Positions 18,481 to 27,690 of a stretch of DNA of 64,000 bases are shown here, piece by piece. The notes under the pieces are model-generated. The model was not told the DNA's origin. It saw nothing but the letters and a program-made list of their open reading frames with translations, and made no database searches. A program made the translations under genes and the position numbers. This stretch comes from JBBQUN01 sp963698395 (GTDB lineage Bacteria > Actinomycetota > Acidimicrobiia > Acidimicrobiales > SZUA-35): positions 124,001-188,000 of the forward strand of contig CAVOQQ010000003.1 of the NCBI GenBank assembly GCA_963698395.1, read 5' to 3'. The stretch's first letter is position 1; each line of letters begins with the position of its first letter.

Positions 18481-19796
18481 GCGCCCGGTCAGTCGATGCC
18501 TCGGTCGCCGGGCCCCTGTCGCCGGACGAGCTGAGACGTGACGTTCGATCGTGGCTGGCGGACCACTGGGATCCCCAGGTACCCCTCGGTGTGTGGTGGT
18601 CGCAACTGGCCGATTCGGGGTGGGGCTTCCCTCACTTCCCGATCGAATGGTCCGGACGCGGCCTGTCACCGGCGCTGGCCGGCATCGTCGAGCAGGAGAT
18701 CCGACTCGCCGGGGCCTACGGGCCGCCGCACGGGATCGCCACCATGATGGTGGCGCCGATGCTCCTCGAACTCGGCACCGATGAGCAGAAGGCAGCATGG
18801 CTCCCCGGCATCGTTCGCGGAACCGATGTCTGGTGCCAGCTGTTCTCCGAACCGGGCGCCGGGTCAGACCTCGCCGGCGTCTCGACCCGAGCGGTACGAG
18901 ACGGCGACGAGTGGATCGTCAACGGTCAGAAGGTGTGGACCTCCGGTGGGCACTATGCCAAACGAGCGATTCTGGTTGCTCGCTCCGATCCCGCCCAACC
19001 CAAGCATCGCGGGCTCAGCTTCTTCGTGATCGAGATGGACCAGCCCGGTGTGGAGGTCCGTCCTCTGGTCCAGATGACCGGCGACGCCGAGTTCAACGAG
19101 GTCTTCCTGACCGATGCCGTCGTTCCCAACGAGAACCTCATCGGCGACGTCGGCGGCGGGTGGTCGGTGGCGCTGCGGACACTCTCGTACGAGCGAGGCT
19201 CACTCGACCCCGAGGCCGAAGCCGGCATCCAGTTCGCGCTCGATCACGCCGAGCCCGCCGGTCGCTACGCGTCCGGGGAGCTCAACGACGGCACCCGCGG
19301 GTTCATGCCAACCGGGTCCGAGGCGTGGCGCTTGCTCTGCTCGTTGGCTGCCGACACCGGCGCCGATCGTCACCCGGTCTTCCGCCAGCAACTCGCCCAG
19401 ATCTACAGCTGGTTCGAGATCGCTCGTTTCGCCGGGCACCGAGCCGCAGCGCGACAGGACGCCACCGGGGAGTTGCCCGGCCCGGAAGTGTCGCTCGGCA
19501 AGCTGGCCTCGGTCCGGCTGATGCGCACCTACCGAGATGTCGCACTCGCCATGCTCGGCCCGAACGGACTGCTCCTCGGTGACAACGCTCCGTACGGCGG
19601 CCTCTTCGCCGAGATCGCCCTCTCGGTTCCCGGCATGTCGATTGCCGGCGGCACCGACGAGATCCAACGCAACATCGTCGGCGAACGGGTGCTCGGCCTG
19701 CCGGGCGACATCCGAGTCGACAAGGATCGCCCCTTTCTGCGGTCGAAACTGCTCGGGGGGCTTGAGGGCACGTTCAGACGCGCCTGGCGGGAGTAG
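18477..19796 (+). CDS. Acyl-CoA dehydrogenase family protein
   Basis: An FAD enzyme of 439 residues that oxidises acyl-CoA thioesters. The N-terminal helical domain is followed by the beta domain with CQLFSEPGAGSDLAG (about residue 120) and WIVNGQKVWTSG (about 145), both FAD/substrate motifs. The C-terminal helical domain ends in GGTDEIQRNIVGERVLGLP, a strong signature. The ATG overlaps the upstream HpaB-family stop. Together they suggest catabolism of a CoA-activated or aromatic compound; the specific substrate is not readable. Confidence 0.93.
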   Translation: MSARSVDASVAGPLSPDELRRDVRSWLADHWDPQVPLGVWWSQLADSGWGFPHFPIEWSGRGLSPALAGIVEQEIRLAGAYGPPHGIATMMVAPMLLELGTDEQKAAWLPGIVRGTDVWCQLFSEPGAGSDLAGVSTRAVRDGDEWIVNGQKVWTSGGHYAKRAILVARSDPAQPKHRGLSFFVIEMDQPGVEVRPLVQMTGDAEFNEVFLTDAVVPNENLIGDVGGGWSVALRTLSYERGSLDPEAEAGIQFALDHAEPAGRYASGELNDGTRGFMPTGSEAWRLLCSLAADTGADRHPVFRQQLAQIYSWFEIARFAGHRAAARQDATGELPGPEVSLGKLASVRLMRTYRDVALAMLGPNGLLLGDNAPYGGLFAEIALSVPGMSIAGGTDEIQRNIVGERVLGLPGDIRVDKDRPFLRSKLLGGLEGTFRRAWRE

Positions 19797-19806
19797 TGTT
19801 CGAGGA

Positions 19807-20295
19807 GTGCCGACCGAACCGCCCGAGACCTGTTCACCTCGAGTACTCGGCTGGAGGGAGTGGATCTCATTCGATTCGTGGTCGGTCCCGTACGTGAAGG
19901 CAAAGGTCGACACCGGCGCCAGGACCTCGTCGCTCCACGCATTCGGCGTCGAGTCCTTCGAACGCGACGACACCGAGTGGGTTCGCTTCGAGGTCCACCC
20001 GTGGCAGCGATCCGAACGAGATCCGGTGATGGTCGAAGCCCCGTTGCTCGACCGCCGTAGCATCAAGAGTTCGACGGCCGACGTGCAGAACCGACCGGTG
20101 GTCACCGCTTCGGTCCTGATCGCAGGAGTCGCCAGCGACATCGAGATCACGCTGACGAATCGGGACGAGATGGGCTTTCGCATGCTGCTCGGCCGCGAGG
20201 CCATTCGAGATCAGTTCCTCGTCGACCCCGGTCGCTCCTACCTCGGTGGTCGTCCCCCGCTCGCCGTCCGCCGCAAGAATCGACAACGCGCATGA
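19807..20295 (+). CDS. RimB-like retropepsin-fold protease (ATP-dependent zinc protease family)
   Basis: A short protein of 162 residues in the family annotated as ATP-dependent zinc protease or RimK-associated protease (DUF785). The aspartic-protease-like motif KVDTGARTSS is at about residues 31-40, followed by a small beta domain and the terminal FRMLLGREAI. In Pseudomonas a homologue (RimB) acts with RimK in removing or limiting glutamate tails. It starts at GTG, 10 bp after the acyl-CoA dehydrogenase stop, and its stop overlaps the next start. The three downstream-coupled genes form one operon with RimK. Confidence 0.82.
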   Translation: MPTEPPETCSPRVLGWREWISFDSWSVPYVKAKVDTGARTSSLHAFGVESFERDDTEWVRFEVHPWQRSERDPVMVEAPLLDRRSIKSSTADVQNRPVVTASVLIAGVASDIEITLTNRDEMGFRMLLGREAIRDQFLVDPGRSYLGGRPPLAVRRKNRQRA

Positions 20296-21260
20296 GCCGA
20301 ACCCGCCGCACTCCGTTCACCATCGGTGATCTCACCGTCGTTGCCGGCCGCCAGGGCGTCGGCAACCTCCCGATCGCACGATTGGTGACCGGTTCGCAGA
20401 TCTCGCTGCCCATCCAGATCCTGCACGGATCGGCCGAGGGCCCGACCGTGTGGATCAGCGCGGCCGTACACGGCGACGAAATCGGCGGTGTCGAAATCGT
20501 GCGCCGCGTCACCGCCCACCTCGACCCGAAACGAATGCGTGGCACGGTCATCGCCGTACCGATCGTCAACGTGCACGGGTTCCTCAGCGGTGATCGTTAC
20601 CTCCCCGACCGTCGAGACCTCAACCGCTCGTTCCCCGGCTCGGCAAACGGGTCGCTCGCCGGTCGAGTCGCCAACCTCTTCATGACCGAAATCGTCGAAC
20701 GATGCGAGGTCGGTGTCGATCTGCACACCGGCTCAGACCATCGAATCAACCTCCCCCAGATTCGTGCCGACCTCGACGACGAGAAGACCAAACGACTGGC
20801 CGAGGCGTTCGGCGCTCCGATCATGCTCCACGCGAGAGTGCGCGACGGCTCGCTCCGAGGAGAGGCAACCGTCTTGGGGAAGACCGTGCTGCTGTTCGAG
20901 GGCGGCGAAGCCTGGCGCTTCGACCAACAAGCGATCGAGGTCGGCACTGCCGGCGTCATCAACGTGCTCGGCGAGCTCGATCTGGTCGACGTGCCCCACG
21001 ATGCACCCGCCGGCACACCGCTCACCAGTCGGCGCAGCCGCTGGCTGCGAGCCAGGCGGAGCGGCATCGTCGGCTTCCAAGCGTCACTCGGCGACGCCGT
21101 CGTCAAAGGTCAGCAACTCGGCGTCATCCATGACTCCGTCGGGCGGCGCCTCGCCCGACTCAACGCACCGATCGACGGCATCGTGATCGGCCACATCCAA
21201 CACCCCCTCGTCAACCAGGGCGATGCGATCGTCCATATCGCTGAAGTGGAGGCTTCATGA
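20292..21260 (+). CDS. Succinylglutamate desuccinylase/aspartoacylase-like zinc hydrolase
   Basis: A 322-residue M14-like metal hydrolase. The zinc ligands are visible in AAVHGDEIGG (residues about 57-66) and in VDLHTGS near 145; the DRRDLNRSFPG loop is also typical. A C-terminal lipoyl-like beta barrel (GIVGFQASLGDAVVKGQQLGVI) matches family members that remove an acyl or amino-acyl group from amines. It overlaps both the protease gene and rimK by four bases. In this setting it may trim glutamate or another amide product of RimK, which is inference. Confidence 0.87.
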   Translation: MSRTRRTPFTIGDLTVVAGRQGVGNLPIARLVTGSQISLPIQILHGSAEGPTVWISAAVHGDEIGGVEIVRRVTAHLDPKRMRGTVIAVPIVNVHGFLSGDRYLPDRRDLNRSFPGSANGSLAGRVANLFMTEIVERCEVGVDLHTGSDHRINLPQIRADLDDEKTKRLAEAFGAPIMLHARVRDGSLRGEATVLGKTVLLFEGGEAWRFDQQAIEVGTAGVINVLGELDLVDVPHDAPAGTPLTSRRSRWLRARRSGIVGFQASLGDAVVKGQQLGVIHDSVGRRLARLNAPIDGIVIGHIQHPLVNQGDAIVHIAEVEAS

Positions 21261-22453
21261 AACTTGCCATTCTCTCCCGTTCGCCACAGGCCTACAGCAC
21301 GAGTCGCCTGAAGACGGCTGCGCTCGAACGCGGGCATGAATGCAAGGTGCTCAACACCATGCGTTTCGCGATCGACCTGTCCCAGCACGAGCCCGACATG
21401 CAATTCCGGGGCAAGCGACTGTCGGACTACGACGCCGTTCTTCCTCGCATCGGTGCTTCCATCACGTATTTCGGAACCGCGGTCGTTCGCCAGTTCGAGC
21501 AGATGGATGTCTACACCCCGAACACCGCCAATGGCATCGCCAACTCGCGTGACAAGCTGCGGGCCACACAGATCCTGAGCCGCCACGACATCGGCATGCC
21601 GGCCACCTCCTTCGTGCGAGACAAGGCCGACGTGCTGCCGGCCATCGAACTCGTGGGTGGGGCTCCGGTCGTCATCAAACTGCTCGAGGGAACGCAGGGG
21701 ATCGGGGTGATCCTCGCCCCCGACACCAAGGTGGCAGAGGCCATCATCGAGACCCTCCAGTCGACCAAGCAGAACGTGCTCATCCAGCAGTTCATCACCG
21801 AGAGCAGAGGTCGCGACATCCGGGCGCTCGTGGTCGGAGACCGTGTGGTCGCCGCGATGCGACGCACCGCGCAGGGCGACGAGTTCCGATCGAACGTTCA
21901 CCGGGGCGGCTCGGTGGAGGCGGTGGAACTGACCAAGGAATACGAGGAGACGGCGGTTCGAGCGGCTCAGATCATGGGCTTGAAGGTCGCCGGCGTCGAC
22001 ATGCTCGAAGGCAACCAGGGCCCGCTCGTGATGGAGGTGAATTCCTCGCCCGGCATCGAAGGGATCGAGCGAGCCACCGGGCTCGACGTCGCCGGATCGA
22101 TCATCGACCACATCGCGAACCAGGTCGCGTTCCCGGAGATCGACGTCCGACAGCGCCTCACGATCAGCAGCGGCTACGGCGTCGCCGAGATCCAACTGCA
22201 CGACGATGCCGAGATCGTCGGCAAGACGATCGCCGAGTCGGGCCTTCGCGAGCGCGACATCACGGTGCTGACACTCCATCGGGGGACCACGGTCATCCCG
22301 AATCCGCGCACGACACGAACGCTCGAGGCCAACGACCGGCTGCTCTGCTTCGGGAAGCTCGAGGAGATGCGCTCGCTGATCCCCGCTCGCCGCACCCGTC
22401 GGGCCAAGGTGAAGAAGCTCTCGAAGCAGAACACGCCGCCACCCGAGGCGTGA
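21257..22453 (+). CDS. rimK: RimK-type ATP-grasp ligase with TrkA-C domain
   Basis: An ATP-grasp amide ligase of 398 residues. RimK adds glutamates to ribosomal protein S6 in known bacteria. The N-terminal MKLAILSRSP...YSTSRL, the central PVVIKLLEGTQGIGV ATP-binding region (about 133-147), RDIRALVVGDRVVAAMRR and the metal-binding VMEVNSSPGIEGIE are all intact. From about residue 300, after the RimK core, the sequence GVAEIQLHDDAEIVGKTI...RTLEANDRLLCFGK matches a TrkA-C (RCK_C) ligand-binding domain; this tail could regulate the ligase by small-molecule binding. Last gene of the three-gene operon. Confidence 0.92.
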   Translation: MKLAILSRSPQAYSTSRLKTAALERGHECKVLNTMRFAIDLSQHEPDMQFRGKRLSDYDAVLPRIGASITYFGTAVVRQFEQMDVYTPNTANGIANSRDKLRATQILSRHDIGMPATSFVRDKADVLPAIELVGGAPVVIKLLEGTQGIGVILAPDTKVAEAIIETLQSTKQNVLIQQFITESRGRDIRALVVGDRVVAAMRRTAQGDEFRSNVHRGGSVEAVELTKEYEETAVRAAQIMGLKVAGVDMLEGNQGPLVMEVNSSPGIEGIERATGLDVAGSIIDHIANQVAFPEIDVRQRLTISSGYGVAEIQLHDDAEIVGKTIAESGLRERDITVLTLHRGTTVIPNPRTTRTLEANDRLLCFGKLEEMRSLIPARRTRRAKVKKLSKQNTPPPEA

Positions 22454-22659
22454 CCGGCGCGATCGACCGTCGAATTCTCGACCGCTTCGCTCATCGTGCG
22501 AGCAGGGTCCGGATCACCTCGGAGCCGGGCGGCATCGCTGCCACGGCTCAGCAGCAAGGTGCTCGACTGGATCGGTGGTTCCAACCGCTCACATCATCGA
22601 AACCGGCGCTCGAGCAGATCAGATCCTCCCGATTCCCGGCGATCTGAACACCCCGGATG

Positions 22660-24672
22660 TCAAGCCCAGTCGCTGCCGGACCAGGTGTTGCCAGACCAGG
22701 TGTTGCCAGACCAGGTGTTGCCAGACCAGGTGTTGCCAGACCAGGTGTTGCCGGACCACGTGTTGCCAGACCACGTGTTCCCAGACCACGTGCTCCCAGA
22801 CCACGTGTTCCCAGACCACGTGTTCCCAGACCACGTGTTCCCAGACCACGTGTTCCCAGACCACGTGCTCCCAGACCACGTGTTCCCAGACCACGTGTTC
22901 CCAGACCACGTGTTCCCAGACCAGGTGATCTCACCCTCGAGGCGGCTGCCATCGGGGAGGAGGACGTGGTTGGATCCGCGGGCCGCTTCGAGCGAGCCGC
23001 TTCCGTCGGAGGTCTGATGTGTCTGATGGGCATCGATTGCCGGCATGGCAGCCGAGCGTTCGATGTCGATCATGCCCGATCCGCCGTGGCGGTCGAACTT
23101 GATCCCACCGAGGTTGTTGCCATCCCAATCTCGGAAGATCTTCTCGATGTCGGCGGTGAGCTTCTCGACCTCGTCGGCAGCCTTGTCGGCAGCCTTCAGC
23201 GCCTTCTCTTCGAGGCTGGCGGCATCTTTTTCGAGTTTGGCTGCGTCCTTGGCCAGGTCCTCGGCTGCCTTGGTCAGCTCCTTGGCAGCGTCCTCGGCCT
23301 CCTTGCCACTCCGCTTCGATTGTGCTGACGCCTCGGCGAGGCTGGCATCGGCCGCCAGACGAAGCTCGGCGGCTTCGGACCGCATGGTGTTGGCTTCGGC
23401 CCGATACCCGGCCGCTTCCTCGAGATAACGCTCGTAGTCGGGCTCGATGATCTTCTCTGCTTCGGACCGGTACTTGTCGGCCTCGGCACCAGCCGTTGTT
23501 GCATCCTTCTCGGCGTCGATCGCTCCCTTGACGTCGCCGTCGTCGCGCCGCTCGTTTGCGAGCAGAAGCAGCTCGGCGGCCTCAGACTGCTTCTCGGCCT
23601 CGAGGTCGAGAAGGTCGAAATACTCCCCGAAGTCGGCGAGTGGGGAGAGCTTGGCTGATCGACCCTTGCCCTTCTCGTCCACCGTTCCCATGATCAGCAG
23701 GGCCTTGACCTGATCAGGGGTCAGTTCAGGGCGCTGGTCGACGAGCAGGGCGGCGGCACCCGATACGACGGCGGCGGCCTGTGACGTGCCGCTCCCGCGA
23801 AGGAACATTCCGTCGATCAACGCTTCGGGATATTCGTGGGCGAGCCGGCTCCCCGGAGCTGCAAGACCGAGAATTCGGTAGCCAGGGGCCAGAACGTCTG
23901 GCGAGCGCTTGTCGGAGCCGCGATTGGAGAAGGCCGCAGCATCCGGGCCATCGCTCGCTGCCACGGCGATGACATACGGATCGTTCGCCGGATTGCCGAG
24001 ACGGTCGGTGTCGTCGCCTGCATTGCCTGCGGACACCACGACGACATAGCCGGCGAGCCAGGCCCGTTCCACTGCCCGAGCGAGTGGGTCGATGACATAG
24101 GGCTGGTCGCTGTCGGTCACATACGACAGATTGATGACTCGGACGTTCAAGCCGTCGTTCTGCCCGTGCTCGATCACCCAGTCGAGGCCGGCGATCACCT
24201 GTGAGACGTCGACGGCACCGGTGTTGTCGGCGACCTTCACCGACAGGATCCGCGCGCCAGGTGCAATACCCCGGAAACCGTCGGGTCCGTCGCTGCCGGC
24301 GATGATCGAGGCCATCACGGTGCCGTGCCCGTAGCTGTCGAGACCGTTGAGCTCAGGCACGCCTGCTTCGAAGGAGAGATCCGGTCCGACCAGGAGTTTG
24401 CCGTCGCCGTCGAGTCCGGGCACGGGGGCGACACCGGTGTCGATGACCGCGACGTCGATTCCGGTGCCGTCGAATCCTTGTTCGATGAGAGGATCGGCTC
24501 CGATTCGGTGCGCTACTTCGATGACCGTACTCGAGCCAGGAGGACCCGACGCCTCACCGGCCGAGGCGACTGCTGGAACCGAACTGACCGACACAGCAAG
24601 AACGAGAAGAGCGATCAGAAGCTTGCGAAGCAATGTGGGAATGGTGGTGAGGTGCATGAATCGACTCGTCAT
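22660..24672 (-). CDS. Secreted subtilase with coiled coil and WSGNT repeats
   Basis: An S8-family serine protease of 670 residues. A Sec signal with the core LLIALLVLAVSVSSVPAVASA is at the N-terminus. The catalytic triad is complete: Asp78 in VIDTG, His116 in YGHGT and Ser297 in GSGTSQA, with the oxyanion Asn in SAGNAG. A long Ala/Glu/Lys-rich coiled coil occupies about residues 370-520. The C-terminus is 16 copies of the pentapeptide WSG(N/S)T ended by WSGSDWA. The protease is probably secreted; the tail may bind the wall or polymer. ATG at 24672 was chosen to precede the signal directly. It lies 170 bp downstream of the GGDEF-EAL gene on the same strand. Confidence 0.9.
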   Translation of the reverse strand: MTSRFMHLTTIPTLLRKLLIALLVLAVSVSSVPAVASAGEASGPPGSSTVIEVAHRIGADPLIEQGFDGTGIDVAVIDTGVAPVPGLDGDGKLLVGPDLSFEAGVPELNGLDSYGHGTVMASIIAGSDGPDGFRGIAPGARILSVKVADNTGAVDVSQVIAGLDWVIEHGQNDGLNVRVINLSYVTDSDQPYVIDPLARAVERAWLAGYVVVVSAGNAGDDTDRLGNPANDPYVIAVAASDGPDAAAFSNRGSDKRSPDVLAPGYRILGLAAPGSRLAHEYPEALIDGMFLRGSGTSQAAAVVSGAAALLVDQRPELTPDQVKALLIMGTVDEKGKGRSAKLSPLADFGEYFDLLDLEAEKQSEAAELLLLANERRDDGDVKGAIDAEKDATTAGAEADKYRSEAEKIIEPDYERYLEEAAGYRAEANTMRSEAAELRLAADASLAEASAQSKRSGKEAEDAAKELTKAAEDLAKDAAKLEKDAASLEEKALKAADKAADEVEKLTADIEKIFRDWDGNNLGGIKFDRHGGSGMIDIERSAAMPAIDAHQTHQTSDGSGSLEAARGSNHVLLPDGSRLEGEITWSGNTWSGNTWSGNTWSGSTWSGNTWSGNTWSGNTWSGNTWSGSTWSGNTWSGNTWSGNTWSGNTWSGNTWSGNTWSGNTWSGSDWA
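22684..22923 (-). repeat. 15-bp coding repeat, 16 copies (WSGNT array)
   Basis: Sixteen in-frame 15-bp units encode WSG(N/S)T. Copies near the C-terminus use ccaggtgttgccaga (plus strand), copies towards the N-terminus use ccacgtgttcccaga, and the unit at 22756 is a hybrid of both. Two gctc-containing variants are five units (75 bp) apart, which suggests that blocks of units were duplicated. Confidence 0.95.
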
Positions 24673-24842
24673 CTCTTGACCGACCAGGTCATTGATCGGT
24701 GTCATGGGGTCTTGTTCGGCACAGTCGGCTTCGTCTCTTGAGGCCCAAGGCGAGAAGGAGTCGGCTGGCCCAACGCACGACGGGTGATCTTGCTCATGGC
24801 CGATGACTCCGGGAGCACACGATGGAGGTGAGCGGCCCAACG

Positions 24843-27428
24843 TCAGCCCGAGGTCGGGGACCTACGACTGTCGAGCCAACTCTCGAAACCCTGTGCGTCC
24901 ATGGGTCGGGCGAAGAGATAGCCCTGCCCTTGCGGGCACCCGAGCTGCTCGAGCACGCGCCGCTGATCGATGCGCTCGATTCCTTCGGCGACGACCGTTG
25001 CATCGAGTGCTCGGCTCAAGGTGATGATGGCTGCGACGAAGACGTTCCGACTCGCCGCCGCGTCGGCACGGTGATCCGAGGTGTCGAGGTCATCGATGAA
25101 TGACTTCGGGATCTTGATCGTGTCGATGGGGAGCGTGCGCAGGTAGCTGAGCGAGGAGTAGCCCGTGCCGAAGTCGTCGAGGGCGACGCGCATGCCCTTT
25201 CGACGGAGAAGATCCAGCGTCTCTGCCGCATTGTCGACGTCGTCGGCCAGGAGGTCCTCGGTCACTTCGATGACGAGGCGGCTCGGACTCACTCGATGCC
25301 GCGCGAGCGTGTCGAGAATCATCGAGGTGAGCGCTTCTTGTCGAAAGCTCTGAGGAGAGAGGTTCACATTGATCGATGGAACCGCGTTCGGGTGGGCGAG
25401 GTCGGTTGCGGCGAGCCAGGCACAGGCCTGGTCGAGCACGGACAGATCCAGGGCCTCGATGAGGCCCGTCTCCATCGCCACGGGAAGGAAGTTGTCGGGC
25501 GTCAACAGCCCCAGCGTCGGGTGATCCCAACGAACGAGCGCTTCGACACCGACGAGTTGCTGGGTGTCGATGGCGAGAATCGGTTGGAAATAGGCCGATA
25601 GCTCATGGCGTTCGAGGGCGTTTCGCAAGTCGGTCTGCAAATTGTAGCGACGCAGGCTGGACTCGTACATCGACGAATGGAAGGTGACGTGGCGATGCTT
25701 GCCACCGGCCTTTGCCTGGTACATGGCGGTGTCGGCGTTGCGCATGAGCGCCTCGGCGTCGGAGTCGGGCGTGCAGCCCGCGACGCCGATGCTGGCCCGG
25801 ACCTCGATCGCTCGACCGGCGATCTGCGCAGGCGTGTCGAGCGACGTCAGGATCTTCCCAGCGATCAGCGCAGCGCTCTCAGCGGTCACATCGGGAAGCA
25901 GGATCGCGAACTCGTCTCCCCCGAGGCGAGCGACGGTGTCGTCGGCCCGACAGGCGGCTTCGAGGCGTTTGGCGACCTCGAGCAGCAGCTCGTCGCCGGC
26001 CCCATGCCCGAGTGTGTCGTTGACCGTCTTGAAATCGTCGAGATCGATGAAGAGCACGGCCCCCCGGGTTCCGTGGTGGTCGGCAAGCAAGGTCGCCAGT
26101 CGCTCACGAAAGAGGGTTCGGTTTGCCAGATCGGTGAGCGGATCGTGCGTTGCCTGGAAGCTGAGCCGGCGTTCGAGTAGCCGAAGCTGGTCGAGTGATT
26201 GTTCGAGCTGTCCGTTCTCGAGCGCGACGGCCGCATGGCTCGCGAGGGTGTCCGCCAGGCGGAGATCGTTCTCGTCGAGTGTGCGGATCTTCGACAAGGG
26301 GTCGGCGATGACCAGCGCGCCGACGACCTTACTGTCTTCGAAAAGTGGCGCGATGATCGCGATCTCGCAATTCCTACCGGCGACGAACGCCGCTCCCGGA
26401 CAGTCGTCGGTCGAGCGAACCTTGCGGGCGCCGCCGAGTTCGTTGGCCAGCAGGGAGAGTTGGTCGTGGTCACTCATTTGGTCGTTCGTGAGCGGTTCGC
26501 CATCGTCGCCGACACCGAGTGACAACATCGCTCCCGCCTCGGTCCAGTAGGCCAGTTCTGCGGTCCGGACATTGAACGTGGTCTGCGCCCGGCGAAGCAG
26601 GTCGAGGATCGCCAGTTCGAGTTCGGGCGACTGTTGGAGGATTCGGCTCGACTGGTACAGAAAGTCGAGAACCTCGTGACGGCGGCGTTCGGTCGTGTAG
26701 GCCCAGTTGGCGAGGTAGGTGCCAGCAACGGGGACGACCACGAGCCACGACAATGCGGGTTGGGCGTCGATCATCGTCACCGCGATGACGGCAAGGCTGA
26801 CGGTGAACCAATTGGACAGGATGCTGAATTGGACACCCGACAGCAGGCCTTCGACCTTTCGCTTGCCCGACGCAAGGACGATCACGCCGAGGATCAGTCC
26901 GAGTGACACCACGTTGGCGATGGTCAACGCCAGCGCTCCGGACAGAAGCAAGGCGGTGTCGACATCACCAGGGTCCGGGGACAGGAATCGGAAGACCCCA
27001 ACGGCAACGACCGCCGAAGCGGCCAGGACCGCGGAGTTGAACGCCAGTTTCAGCGGCGACTGCCTTCGATAGAGGGCGAGAGCGAGTCCGCCTCCGACCA
27101 CGTTGGCGGCAATGAGCGCGAGCGGATGGGTGTAGAACAGCCCCAGCGCCAGCGGCAACTCGGCCATCGAGAACGTATGCGCATTTCCCCGAAGGTGGAG
27201 ATGCACCACGAACACCTCGGCCAGAGCGAACGAGGCAGCGAGTGCCATGAACCCGACCCACCATGGCCACGCTGCCGCCTCTGACCAGCGCTGAGGTCCT
27301 GCCAGCGCGATGGCGCCGGAAGCGACGAGTACCCAGAGCACCACGGACGCGAAGACGATTCTGGCCCGTGCGCTCAAACGCGGCACGGCGTCTCCCTGGA
27401 GTGATCTCGACACTCCTTCATCTCTCAT
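24843..27428 (-). CDS. Membrane GGDEF-EAL c-di-GMP protein with GAF-like domain
   Basis: A protein of 861 residues able to make and degrade cyclic di-GMP. Six to eight hydrophobic segments form an N-terminal membrane sensor (from about residue 20 to 250). A GAF-like domain follows (CEIAIIAPLFEDSKVVGALVIADPL), then GGDEF with RLGGDEFAILL and EAL with EALVRWDHP, NVNLSPQSF, EVTED, DDFGTGYSSL, KIPKSF and EGIER, so both catalytic sites look intact. The ATG at 27428 is tentative because longer in-frame starts exist. The divergent neighbour is a TasA-like protein, and a secreted subtilase follows downstream. Confidence 0.93.
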   Translation of the reverse strand: MRDEGVSRSLQGDAVPRLSARARIVFASVVLWVLVASGAIALAGPQRWSEAAAWPWWVGFMALAASFALAEVFVVHLHLRGNAHTFSMAELPLALGLFYTHPLALIAANVVGGGLALALYRRQSPLKLAFNSAVLAASAVVAVGVFRFLSPDPGDVDTALLLSGALALTIANVVSLGLILGVIVLASGKRKVEGLLSGVQFSILSNWFTVSLAVIAVTMIDAQPALSWLVVVPVAGTYLANWAYTTERRRHEVLDFLYQSSRILQQSPELELAILDLLRRAQTTFNVRTAELAYWTEAGAMLSLGVGDDGEPLTNDQMSDHDQLSLLANELGGARKVRSTDDCPGAAFVAGRNCEIAIIAPLFEDSKVVGALVIADPLSKIRTLDENDLRLADTLASHAAVALENGQLEQSLDQLRLLERRLSFQATHDPLTDLANRTLFRERLATLLADHHGTRGAVLFIDLDDFKTVNDTLGHGAGDELLLEVAKRLEAACRADDTVARLGGDEFAILLPDVTAESAALIAGKILTSLDTPAQIAGRAIEVRASIGVAGCTPDSDAEALMRNADTAMYQAKAGGKHRHVTFHSSMYESSLRRYNLQTDLRNALERHELSAYFQPILAIDTQQLVGVEALVRWDHPTLGLLTPDNFLPVAMETGLIEALDLSVLDQACAWLAATDLAHPNAVPSINVNLSPQSFRQEALTSMILDTLARHRVSPSRLVIEVTEDLLADDVDNAAETLDLLRRKGMRVALDDFGTGYSSLSYLRTLPIDTIKIPKSFIDDLDTSDHRADAAASRNVFVAAIITLSRALDATVVAEGIERIDQRRVLEQLGCPQGQGYLFARPMDAQGFESWLDSRRSPTSG

Positions 27429-27690
27429 CTCGGCGCGCTTCGACACATCACCAGTAACTTCGGCACTTGGGGGGCCGTGATGAGAGTGGCGACCCACCAG
27501 CTCTCGACGAGACAACGGACCCTGGCCAGGACGTTCATCGTGCTCGAGCCGGCGTGGTGTGCTGTTGCCGATGGGTCGTCTGTCCTACCCAGCTGCGCAA
27601 TTCGACTCATCAGCCCAAGGGAGCATCCTGTCGATGCTTGTTGCATGAAATCTCCACCTGGGGAATGACCGCCAATCGAGGAAGTGCATG
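27429..27690. other. Divergent promoter region, GGDEF-EAL and TasA-like genes
   Basis: These 262 bp separate the two divergent starts. I see a small hairpin (agcatc/gatgct near 27625-27642) and a GAGGAA ribosome site before the TasA-like ATG at 27691. I looked for c-di-GMP riboswitch hallmarks and did not find them. Confidence 0.5.

Noticed and set aside
22684..22923. Possible CRISPR array
   Set aside because: The repeats are contiguous 15-bp coding units without spacers and no cas genes are near.
27429..27690. c-di-GMP riboswitch before the TasA-like gene
   Set aside because: No GEMM-like conserved core or paired helices could be found.
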